The notes under the pieces: model-generated
What the model was told of the DNA's origin: nothing
The model's database searches: none
The model's input: the letters and a program-made list of their open reading frames with translations, nothing else
Program-made: the position numbers and the translations under genes
Shown: in pieces, positions 47,977 to 54,773 of the stretch
Numbering within the stretch: position 1 is the stretch's first letter
Layout of the letters: each line of letters starts with the position of its first letter
From: Arthrobacter dokdonellae
GTDB lineage: Bacteria > Actinomycetota > Actinomycetes > Actinomycetales > Micrococcaceae
DNA: 64,000 bases
Reading direction: 5' to 3'
Assembly (NCBI RefSeq): GCF_003268655.1
Contig: NZ_CP029642.1
Location: 1,178,001 to 1,242,000, forward strand

Positions 47977-48210
47977 TCAAGGCGCCAAGGGCCTGCGGCC
48001 AATTCTGCCGCACGGCGCCGCCCATCCTGAAATGCAGGCCGCATGGTGAAACAAAGGGAGCCGACGGCGCGTCCTGAACGGCGTTCCGGGGATCCTGCGT
48101 GACAGGCGGGGGGAACAAGGGAAGGTTTTCCTACCTTGTATTAAGCAGGATAACGTTAGAGGGAAAAGGCCTGTGCCCGGAATCTCGCTCAACCCCAGGA
48201 GGAATCTGAC

Positions 48211-48906
48211 GTGACAGATTTGATTGACACGACGGAAATGTACTTGCGCACCATCCTGGAGCTTGAGGAAGAGAACATCGTCGCGCTGCGGGCCCGCATC
48301 GCCGAACGCCTGCATCACTCCGGCCCGACGGTGTCCCAAACCGTCGGACGCATGGAACGGGACGGGCTGGTCATCGTCTCGGGGGACCGCCACCTGGAGC
48401 TGACGCCCGCCGGACGGGACAAGGCCACGCGCGTCATGCGCAAGCACCGCCTGGCCGAGCGGCTGCTGGCAGACGTGATCGGTCTGGACTGGGCCTACGT
48501 CCACGACGAGGCCTGCCGATGGGAGCACGTCATGAGCGAAAGGGTGGAGCAGCGGCTGTTTGAGCTGCTCGGCAAGCCTGACGAATCGCCGTACGGCAAC
48601 CCCATTCCGGGCCTGGAGGAGCTCGGCGGCAAGGTGGCCCCCGTTTTTGCCGCCGGCCTGGTGACCTTGGTGGAGGCCATGTCCACCTATTCGCCCGAGC
48701 AGTCCGTCACCATCCACCGGCTCTCTGAGCGCATTCAGGTGGAACCGGAGCTGCTGACCCAGTTCGACGAAGGCGGCCTGCGTCCAGGAGCCAGCATTTC
48801 ACTGGCCCAGGTGGGCGAATACATCTCCGTGCGCGTCCCCGGCATCGACGGCGCCCTCGAGCTGCCGCCCGAAGTCGCCTCGCACGTTTTTGTCGCCATG
48901 AACTAG
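48211..48906 (+). CDS. ideR: IdeR/DtxR-type iron-dependent repressor
   Basis: 231-residue metal-dependent repressor. The N-terminal helix-turn-helix covers about 1-70 (LHHSGPTVSQTVGRMERDGL). All metal ligands sit at the classic DtxR numbers: Met10, Cys102, Glu105 and His106 for site 2, and His79, Glu83 and His98 for site 1 (MRKHRLAERLL, VHDEACRWEHVM). A C-terminal SH3-like domain follows. With ferrous iron it represses siderophore and iron-uptake genes; the siderophore-interacting gene at 3926 carries a matching box. GTG 48211 has AGGAGGA 8 bases upstream. It is monocistronic by spacing. Confidence 0.95.
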   Translation: MTDLIDTTEMYLRTILELEEENIVALRARIAERLHHSGPTVSQTVGRMERDGLVIVSGDRHLELTPAGRDKATRVMRKHRLAERLLADVIGLDWAYVHDEACRWEHVMSERVEQRLFELLGKPDESPYGNPIPGLEELGGKVAPVFAAGLVTLVEAMSTYSPEQSVTIHRLSERIQVEPELLTQFDEGGLRPGASISLAQVGEYISVRVPGIDGALELPPEVASHVFVAMN

Positions 48907-49080
48907 GTGGATCGGGCCCTTTCATCGATGTTCACCGCGCGCTTGCCGCGCTTTTGCCGCTGGTGTCCGGGCGGATCCGCGTAAGGCGCTTGACGCCCAA
49001 GCCGCCGAATGTAACGGAACTATCACGGTGACCATTTGTACCGTATAGTAACTACCTGGCGCTGTAACCAAAGCGTTACC

Positions 49081-49320
49081 GACCTCTGACACCGAGCCTT
49101 GCCTCCAGAGGGTGGTTTGAGCAATTTCAGGCAAGGACGGGGGAACCACAAGCGGCGGACCGACCAGTCCGCCTTGGGGTGAAGCCAAGCCACCGCTCGC
49201 AATTCATCGATGCACCCTGTCATGGCAGGGACTGATGCGTGCCGGGGCCTGGCCGGATCGAAAGCCGCACTCTCTGATCCGAATCCGACAGCTAACTCCG
49301 CAGGTGCTTCTCAGAGAGGT
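49081..49320 (+). ncRNA. c-di-AMP riboswitch (ydaO/yuaA type) before the M23 peptidase gene
   Basis: Conserved blocks of the ydaO class appear in order: ACGGGGGAACCA (49138-49148), GGGGTGAAGCC (49175-49185), and CCGAATCCGACAGCTAAC with CGCAGG (49279-49303). The 5' strand ACCTCT can pair with AGAGGT (49315-49320) as P1, which overlaps the ribosome site AGAGAGGT of the GTG start at 49326. This class binds cyclic di-AMP and usually switches expression off. Possible promoter elements upstream include TATAGT (49044-49049). It occupies most of the 419-base gap after ideR. Confidence 0.9.
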
Positions 49321-49325
49321 TATTT

Positions 49326-50135
49326 GTGTCAGAGGTCAAGCAGCACGGGCGCCGCCGGGCGGTTCCTTCGCCAGCCCCGCCAGCAGTGTCCGTCCCGCTA
49401 ACGCGCCGCGAAATGCTCGCGTCCGAACGTTCCACCATTGCACCCCACGCCACGCTCGGCACCCTGATGCGGACCCGCCTGGCCCACGGGGCCGGCCAGA
49501 AGGTGGGAATAGCCCTGGCCGCCACGGGTCTGGCCCTTGCCGTCACCGTGCCTTCCGCGACGGGCGTCTCACTGGCCAGCGTTGACACCAACCACGTGGC
49601 TGCCGCGGAAACGGTGGTCACGGCGGCGTCCGACGTCGCCATCAACTTTGACGCCCCGGCGATTGCCAGCGCGCTCAATCCGGACGGCCAGCTGAAGGAA
49701 ACGCTGAAGGTCAAGGCTTCCAACGTCACTCCCCAGGCCGCCAAGGGTACGTTGTCGGCACCACTGAAGACGCTCACGCCCACCTCTCCATTTGGATCCC
49801 GCCTCAACCCGCTGACGGGTGCGATGGGTGAAATGCACACCGGGCAGGACTACGCCATCCAGTGCTCCACCGCCGTGTTTGCCGCGGCGGGCGGGACCGT
49901 CACCTTTGCCGGATGGCACCCGTACGGCGGGGGGAACCGTGTCGTGATCGACCACGGCAACGGCCTGTCGACGTCGTACAACCACCTGAGCTCGATAGGC
50001 GTCAAGGTCGGCCAGAAGGTCCAGCGAGGGGACCAGGTGGCCCTCAGCGGCACCACAGGAGCCTCCACCGGCTGCCACCTGCACTTTGAGGTCATCGTCG
50101 ACGACCAGACCGTCGACCCGATGGGTTGGCTTTAG
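49326..50135 (+). CDS. Secreted M23 (LytM-type) peptidase
   Basis: 269 residues. A long basic N-terminus precedes a signal-type helix (about 56-82, VGIALAATGLALAVTVPSA), then a linker. The M23 domain starts near residue 150 and contains the zinc ligands His171 and Asp175 in HTGQDY and His253 in GCHLHFEV, with catalytic His220 (TSYNHLSS) and His251. M23 enzymes cut peptidoglycan cross-bridges. GTG 49326 has AGAGAGG upstream inside the riboswitch P1 region, so translation is probably controlled by c-di-AMP, linking wall turnover to that second messenger. Confidence 0.92.
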   Translation: MSEVKQHGRRRAVPSPAPPAVSVPLTRREMLASERSTIAPHATLGTLMRTRLAHGAGQKVGIALAATGLALAVTVPSATGVSLASVDTNHVAAAETVVTAASDVAINFDAPAIASALNPDGQLKETLKVKASNVTPQAAKGTLSAPLKTLTPTSPFGSRLNPLTGAMGEMHTGQDYAIQCSTAVFAAAGGTVTFAGWHPYGGGNRVVIDHGNGLSTSYNHLSSIGVKVGQKVQRGDQVALSGTTGASTGCHLHFEVIVDDQTVDPMGWL

Positions 50136-50263
50136 TCCCTCCACAAGGGGTTCCAGGTCACGACTTAGAGACACGACCGTGACCTGAACGTGACATTGGA
50201 AAAAAACTGCTGTACCGTCATAACCGCGCCAACTTCGAATCAAGCTGGCGCCTGTGAGTGGAT

Positions 50264-50466
50264 TGCCTAGCTCTGCCACCGCTCACGGTCCGTTCGTATC
50301 AATCGTCTGGCAGGGGCGGGGGAACCATTATCGGGCTTCACGTGTGAAGTCCTAGGGGTGAAGCCGCGAAACATTCGCCAAGGAAAAACGTCCTTGCCCG
50401 AGTGTGGAGCGGCCGGGTGACTCCCATCCGAATCCGACAGCTTACCTCGCAGGCTTTGGGAGAGGA
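50264..50466 (+). ncRNA. c-di-AMP riboswitch (ydaO/yuaA type) before the NlpC/P60 gene
   Basis: The same ordered blocks as the first riboswitch occur: GGCGGGGGAACCA (50315-50327), GGGGTGAAGCC (50355-50365), and CCGAATCCGACAGCTTAC with CTCGCAGGC (50428-50454). The 3' end GGGAGAGG overlaps the ribosome site of TTG 50473. The 5' boundary is approximate. It fills most of the 337-base gap between the two wall-hydrolase genes, so each has its own switch. Confidence 0.9.
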
Positions 50467-50472
50467 TCCTTC

Positions 50473-51270
50473 TTGTCTTCAAACACTGCCCTTGGGCGCC
50501 ACCGCGCCGAGGTTGTTAAGACCAGCCCGATCTCCGTCATCACGAAAGCCGTCAGCTCCAACGTCGGCGGTGTCGGACGCCAAGCCGCTGTAATCGCAGC
50601 AGCTTCCGGACTGGTCCTTACTTCCGGCATTGCAGCCAATGCCGCCACCCCCACCGTGGAGCGCGCCTCCGACGGTGGAACCACGCTCAGCCAGAACACG
50701 CATCTTGCCTCGGCAGTGACTGCGGCCTCCACCGTGAAGATCTCCTTCGCCACCCCCAAGGTGACCTCGACGCCGGCTCCCGTCGTCGAGGCTCCTGTCG
50801 TAGCACCGGCTCCTGCCGTGGCAGCCCAGAGCAGCAACGTTGTCGAGACGCCCGCTGCCGCACCGGCTGCCCCGGTTGCGCAGGCTCCTGCCGCAACCGT
50901 TACCACCACCGAAGCAGCTCCCGCACCTGTGGCAAAGAGCGGCATTGGCGCCACGATCGCCGCTGCCGCCCTCGCACAGCTTGGCGTTGCCCAGGACTGC
51001 ACCATGCTGGTCACCAACTCCTTGGCCGCGGCAGGCATCCACTACCACGGCTGGCCGGCAGGCTACCTCTCCCTGGGCCGCACGGTTTCCCAGGCTGAAG
51101 CACAGCCCGGCGACCTCATTTACTACGCGGACGGTGGCGTGGGCATGGCCCACATCGCCGTTTACATTGGCAACGGCCAGGCCGTTCACGGCGGCTTCCA
51201 CGGCAACACTGTTGTCTGGTCGGTCGACGTCGGAGGCTCCGCCCCCGTCTTCATCGCCATGGGCCACTAG
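50473..51270 (+). CDS. Secreted NlpC/P60-family cell-wall peptidase
   Basis: 265 residues from TTG 50473, with GGAGAGGA about 7 bases upstream. The N-terminus includes a signal-type segment (about 36-58, AVIAAASGLVLTSGIAANAA), and a long Ala/Pro/Val linker runs to about 155. The C-terminal NlpC/P60-like domain has catalytic Cys176 in AQDCTMLV, His227 in MAHIAVYIG and GQAVHGG after it. Cys comes in a DCTxLV setting typical of a compact actinobacterial subgroup. These enzymes cut stem-peptide bonds in peptidoglycan. It is controlled by its own c-di-AMP riboswitch and ends in a strong terminator. Confidence 0.9.
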   Translation: MSSNTALGRHRAEVVKTSPISVITKAVSSNVGGVGRQAAVIAAASGLVLTSGIAANAATPTVERASDGGTTLSQNTHLASAVTAASTVKISFATPKVTSTPAPVVEAPVVAPAPAVAAQSSNVVETPAAAPAAPVAQAPAATVTTTEAAPAPVAKSGIGATIAAAALAQLGVAQDCTMLVTNSLAAAGIHYHGWPAGYLSLGRTVSQAEAQPGDLIYYADGGVGMAHIAVYIGNGQAVHGGFHGNTVVWSVDVGGSAPVFIAMGH

Positions 51271-51294
51271 GCAAACCGGCAAAAACCGGCAGTG

Positions 51295-51333
51295 CAGCAC
51301 AGGGCCCCGTCCACCGGACGGGGCCCTGTGCTG
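51295..51333 (+). terminator. Strong terminator hairpin after the NlpC/P60 gene
   Basis: CAGCACAGGGCCCCGTCC (51295-51312) pairs perfectly with 51316-51333 around the loop ACC, giving an 18-bp stem; TCTCCGT follows. It lies 24 bases after the stop. Confidence 0.85.
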
Positions 51334-51431
51334 TCTCCGTCGGCAGTGGCGGGTGGACGTCGGCAGTGGGAAGCGGACCTTGCCCGGCAGCACCCGCCAT
51401 CGGACGCGGAGCCATGGCGTTTCGGGCGCGG

Positions 51432-51470
51432 TGCGGTGGTTATCTCCAACCTCACGGTGGGGCGGGCATC
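51432..51470. repeat. Decayed relative of the palindromic REP-like element
   Basis: GCGGTGGTTATCTCCAACCT followed by CACGGTGGGGCGGGCATCACC resembles the right arm and tail of the element at 3794-3925 (GTTATCTCGAACCTC..GGGGCGGGG). Only one arm is present, without tandem units, in the 249-base gap before mobA. Confidence 0.5.
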
Positions 51471-51519
51471 ACCGGGGGCGGGCTAGCATGGGACGCATGG
51501 ACAGTGGAAGCAGGGGCCC

Positions 51520-52152
51520 GTGCAGGCCGTGATCCTCGCCGGCGGCCTTTCGCGACGTCTGGGCGGAGAGCCGAAGGCAGGGCTGCTGGTGGGCGGGGAA
51601 ACACTCCTGGCGCGCGCCGTGCGCACTGCCCAAGACGCCATCGAGGCTGAGCCGGGCGGCAACGCAGCCGGGAGGGCCGCCGTCGTCGGGCCCGTGGAGC
51701 AGCTGGCAGCCTGGCTGGGTCCGGGCGCGCCGTCCGGCAGCCTCAAGCTGGTGCAGGAGGACCCGCCACATTCCGGGCCGGCCGCGGGCCTTGCGGCCGG
51801 GCTGGCGGTGCTGGACGGCGTCGAAGGCAGGGTGCTGGTCCTGGCGTGCGACATGCCGGAGGCGGGCCGGCTCGTGCCGCTGCTGGCCGACGCCGTGGCC
51901 GGCTGCGGCGACGACGAAGGCGTCATGGCCGTGGACAGCGGGCGCCGCCAGCCGCTGGCGGCGATCTACCCGCTGGCGCCGCTGCGGGCGGCCGTGGAGG
52001 CGGCCCGGACGGCTCACCAGCTGGAGAATGCTTCAGTCTTCTCCTTGGTTGCTAGTGTGAACACCAAGGAATGTGCCGTGCCGGCGGGACTGGCGGCGGA
52101 CATCGACACCTGGGACGACGCCCGCTTGTACGGAATCGACGCCCCGGTTTGA
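51520..52152 (+). CDS. mobA: Molybdenum cofactor guanylyltransferase-like NTP transferase
   Basis: 210 residues. The nucleotidyltransferase signature opens the protein (VILAGGLSRRLGGEPKAGLL), and the metal-binding motif is LVLACDMPEAGRLVPLL near 107. EDPPHSGPAAGLAAGLAVL matches the MobA guanine-binding part. It attaches GMP to molybdopterin to form the dinucleotide cofactor. The start is GTG 51520 with AGGGG close upstream. Its place before moeA, fdhF-like and fdhD genes supports the assignment. The usual MobA length is 190-210. Confidence 0.87.
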   Translation: MQAVILAGGLSRRLGGEPKAGLLVGGETLLARAVRTAQDAIEAEPGGNAAGRAAVVGPVEQLAAWLGPGAPSGSLKLVQEDPPHSGPAAGLAAGLAVLDGVEGRVLVLACDMPEAGRLVPLLADAVAGCGDDEGVMAVDSGRRQPLAAIYPLAPLRAAVEAARTAHQLENASVFSLVASVNTKECAVPAGLAADIDTWDDARLYGIDAPV

Positions 52153-52188
52153 GCCGGCCCGGACGACCGGGACGGGAAGGGGCAGGAC

Positions 52189-52470
52189 ATGGACAACAAC
52201 GACGAGGTTTTGGACGCATGGCTGGCAAAGCTGATGGCGGCCTTTGAGATTGCCGACATTGAAGTGGATGTCCACGCCGTCTTGAACCTCGCGGGGGTGG
52301 CAGCCCATTCGGTGGTGCGCCCGGCCGCCCCTCTGACCACCTTCGTGGCGGGACTGGCCGCGGGTCTGGCCGCGGGTTCGGGACAGGCCGGTTCCGCTCC
52401 GGCAATGGCCGCTGCACTGGGGCTGGCCAAGAAGCTGGCCGCAGCCGAAGCGCCCGCTTCCGCCGAATAG
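52189..52470 (+). CDS. DUF6457 domain protein
   Basis: 93 residues: VLDAWLAKLMAAFEIADIEV, then VLNLAGVAAHSVVRPAAPLT and an Ala/Gly-rich helix. This matches the small actinobacterial DUF6457 family commonly placed beside molybdopterin genes. A helical, probably soluble protein; one guess is a partner in molybdenum-cofactor insertion, with no direct evidence. ATG 52189 has GGGGCAGGA upstream. It sits between mobA (36 bases) and moeA (9 bases), so it belongs to the operon. Confidence 0.8.
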   Translation: MDNNDEVLDAWLAKLMAAFEIADIEVDVHAVLNLAGVAAHSVVRPAAPLTTFVAGLAAGLAAGSGQAGSAPAMAAALGLAKKLAAAEAPASAE

Positions 52471-52479
52471 GGGGGGCAG

Positions 52480-53778
52480 GTGCCAGCCAACACCCACCCG
52501 GTGCGATCCGCCCACGCGCCGGAAACGCCGGACCAGCAGACTTCGTCCGCCCACGCGCCGGAAACGCCCGGGCCGGCAGCACCCGCAGCGGAGCCCCGCA
52601 CCCTGCCGCACACCTGGGAGGAGGCCCGGGCGGCCGCCTACAACGTCGCTGAACCGTTGCCCGCCCATGAAATCCCCCTGGAACGGGCGGCCGGCCGTAA
52701 GCTGGCGGCCGACATCGTCGCCCTTCATCCGATGCCGCACTACGCCTCGTCCGCCATGGACGGCTGGGCGGTCGCGGGCAGCCCGCCGTGGATCCTGACC
52801 GAGCCCGGCCGCCGCCTCTCGCCCGGACAGGCCGTACCGATCGTCACCGGCGGCCTGCTCCCGCAAGGCGCCAAGTCCGTCCTGCGCAGTGAAGCCGGGC
52901 TGCTCTCCACGGACGACGACGGCCTGCCCGTCCTGGTGCGCGGCGGCGCCGCCCGTCCGGGCGAACCAAAAAACGGCCAGCACATCCGTCCCGCCGGACA
53001 GGAGGCGGCGGAGGGTGAGCTCCTGGTGAAAGCCGGTGTCACGCTGAATCCCGCGCACCTGTCGCTGGCGGCGCTGGGTGGACTGGACGACGTGTCCGTG
53101 CTGGGACGTCCGGCCGTGCAGCTGGTGCTGACCGGCGACGAGGTGGTTCAGTCCGGACTTCCCACGCCCGGCCACGTCCGGGACGCCTTTACCCCGCAGC
53201 TGGGCGGCGTCGTCGAACTTCTGGGCGGCACGGTCGTGGGGCTGCGCCGCGCCGCGGACAATTTGGAGGCCACGCTCGAGGCGCTGGCCGACACGGAAGG
53301 CAACCCGGCCGACGTCGTCATCACCACGGGGGCCACGGGGCGCTCCAGCGCGGACTTCCTCCGGCCGGCCATCGCACGGATGGGCGGCACCTTCCATATC
53401 GACGGCGTCGCCATGCGTCCTGGGCATCCGAGCCTGCTGGCGGAGTTTCCGGACGGCCGCTTCCTGGTAGGACTGCCGGGCAACCCGCTGGCCGCCATGA
53501 TTGCCCTGCTCACCATCGGCGCTCCGCTGCTGGCCAGACTGGGCGCCGCACCTCTGCCCGCCACGTTCGAGGTAGCCTGCGGATCGCCCATCAAGGAGTA
53601 TCACGGGCCCACCCGGCTCATGCCGTACCGACTGCTCTACGGACTTGCGTCGCCGTGTGCCAACACCGACTCCGCCATGATGCGGGGACTGGCGGCGGCC
53701 GACGGCGTCATGGTGGTGCCGCCGCACGGCGCCAAAATGGGGGAGGCCCTCACCGCATTCCGGCTGCCGTGGACCTGA
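52480..53778 (+). CDS. moeA: Molybdopterin molybdenumtransferase
   Basis: 432 residues. MoeA inserts molybdate into adenylylated molybdopterin. An N-terminal extension of about 40 residues carries a repeated HAPETP. Then come the MoeA domains with AHEIPLERAAGRKLAADIVA, YASSAMDGWAVAG, the MoCF-type core VVITTGATGRSSADFLRPAI, and FLVGLPGNPLAAMIAL near 330. GTG 52480 follows a run of G that acts as the ribosome site. A 23-bp sequence (TCCGCCCACGCGCCGGAAAC plus GCC) is duplicated at 52507 and 52546 within the extension. The next gene overlaps it by 10 bases. Confidence 0.93.
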   Translation: MPANTHPVRSAHAPETPDQQTSSAHAPETPGPAAPAAEPRTLPHTWEEARAAAYNVAEPLPAHEIPLERAAGRKLAADIVALHPMPHYASSAMDGWAVAGSPPWILTEPGRRLSPGQAVPIVTGGLLPQGAKSVLRSEAGLLSTDDDGLPVLVRGGAARPGEPKNGQHIRPAGQEAAEGELLVKAGVTLNPAHLSLAALGGLDDVSVLGRPAVQLVLTGDEVVQSGLPTPGHVRDAFTPQLGGVVELLGGTVVGLRRAADNLEATLEALADTEGNPADVVITTGATGRSSADFLRPAIARMGGTFHIDGVAMRPGHPSLLAEFPDGRFLVGLPGNPLAAMIALLTIGAPLLARLGAAPLPATFEVACGSPIKEYHGPTRLMPYRLLYGLASPCANTDSAMMRGLAAADGVMVVPPHGAKMGEALTAFRLPWT

Positions 53779-54629
53779 CGTTCACCTGTTCGGACGGCCG
53801 TGTGCTGGCCGGCCAGGTATTCGGGGTGCCCGAAGGCGTGGAAAAACGGGGGACCGTGGTCATTGCCAGCGCCACGGCCGTCAGGGCCGCCTACTACCAC
53901 CGCTACGCGGCGTTTTTGTCCGAGAACGGCTTCGCCGCGGTCTCCTTCGACTATCGGGGGATCGGGGGATCCCGCGGCGGCCCGCTCCGTGGCCAGCGCG
54001 TCCGCTGGTTTGAGTGGGGTTCGCTGGACATCGACGCCGTGCTGGCCTGGGCGCTGCAACAAGGGGACGGGCTGCCCGTGCACTTGGTGGGCCACAGTTT
54101 TGGCGGCTACGGCGTCGGACTGGCGGAGCATGCCGCGGGCCTCGGCCGGATCCTGACGGTGGGCGCGCAGCACGCCTACTGGCGCGACCTCCGCCCGGGG
54201 AACCAGCTGGCGCACTGGGGCCGCGCCCTGCTGACACTGCCGCTGGTGGGCGTCTTTGGCTACTTTCCGGCGAAGCGCCTGGGCCTGATGGAAGACCTTC
54301 CGGCCGGCGTGGCGCTGGACTGGGCCCGCAGCCGCAAGGACTTCACGACGGCTGCCGCCGGTTCCCTGCGCACCGCCCTCCGGGCGCACCAGGCAGCCGT
54401 CACCGCACCCATCCTGGCCCTGGCGCCGACCGACGACTCCTATGCCACCATCCCGGCGATGGAGCGGGCCGTGGCATATACGCCCAACAGCCCGTCCCGC
54501 GTGGTGCACCTGTCCCCGGAGGGGTACGGCGAAGCGTCACTGGGCCATTTTGCCCTGTTCCACAGCCGCTACCGAGAATCGTTCTGGCCCCAAACCCTGG
54601 CCTGGCTGCGCGACGGCACCTGGCCCTGA
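53769..54629 (+). CDS. Alpha/beta hydrolase
   Basis: 286 residues from GTG 53769, inside the end of moeA. The alpha/beta-hydrolase fold is visible: strand and oxyanion region GTVVIASATAVRAAYYHRYA, GFAAVSFDYRGIGGSRGG, and the nucleophile elbow VHLVGHSFGGYGVGLAEH (Ser about 115). LALAPTDDSYATIPAME supplies a candidate Asp, and GHFALF the His. It resembles the serine-aminopeptidase/lysophospholipase-like S33 group. The frame is open back to 53655 but that part is shadow. Substrate unknown; overlap with moeA implies co-translation. Confidence 0.85.
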   Translation: MDLTFTCSDGRVLAGQVFGVPEGVEKRGTVVIASATAVRAAYYHRYAAFLSENGFAAVSFDYRGIGGSRGGPLRGQRVRWFEWGSLDIDAVLAWALQQGDGLPVHLVGHSFGGYGVGLAEHAAGLGRILTVGAQHAYWRDLRPGNQLAHWGRALLTLPLVGVFGYFPAKRLGLMEDLPAGVALDWARSRKDFTTAAAGSLRTALRAHQAAVTAPILALAPTDDSYATIPAMERAVAYTPNSPSRVVHLSPEGYGEASLGHFALFHSRYRESFWPQTLAWLRDGTWP

Positions 54630-54642
54630 CCCGTCCCCCCTC

Positions 54643-54773
54643 GTTGAGGTTCGAGATAACCACCGATTCGCGGGGGATTTGGGGCGTCGTGATCTCGAAC
54701 CTCAGCGAACGGAGGCGTCGTGATCTCGAACCTCAGCGAACGGAGGCGTCGTGATCTCGAACCTCAGCGGAGG
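54643..54773. repeat. Palindromic REP-like element with 31-bp tandem units (copy 2)
   Basis: CGTTGAGGTTCGAGATAACC (from 54643) faces GTGATCTCGAACCTCAGCG. The right arm is repeated with a 31-bp period at 54689-54719, 54720-54750 and, cut short, from 54751. The third copy contains the stop codon (54764-54766) of the convergent oxidoreductase gene. Same design and same unit length as 3794-3925, with a differing spacer sequence. Confidence 0.85.
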
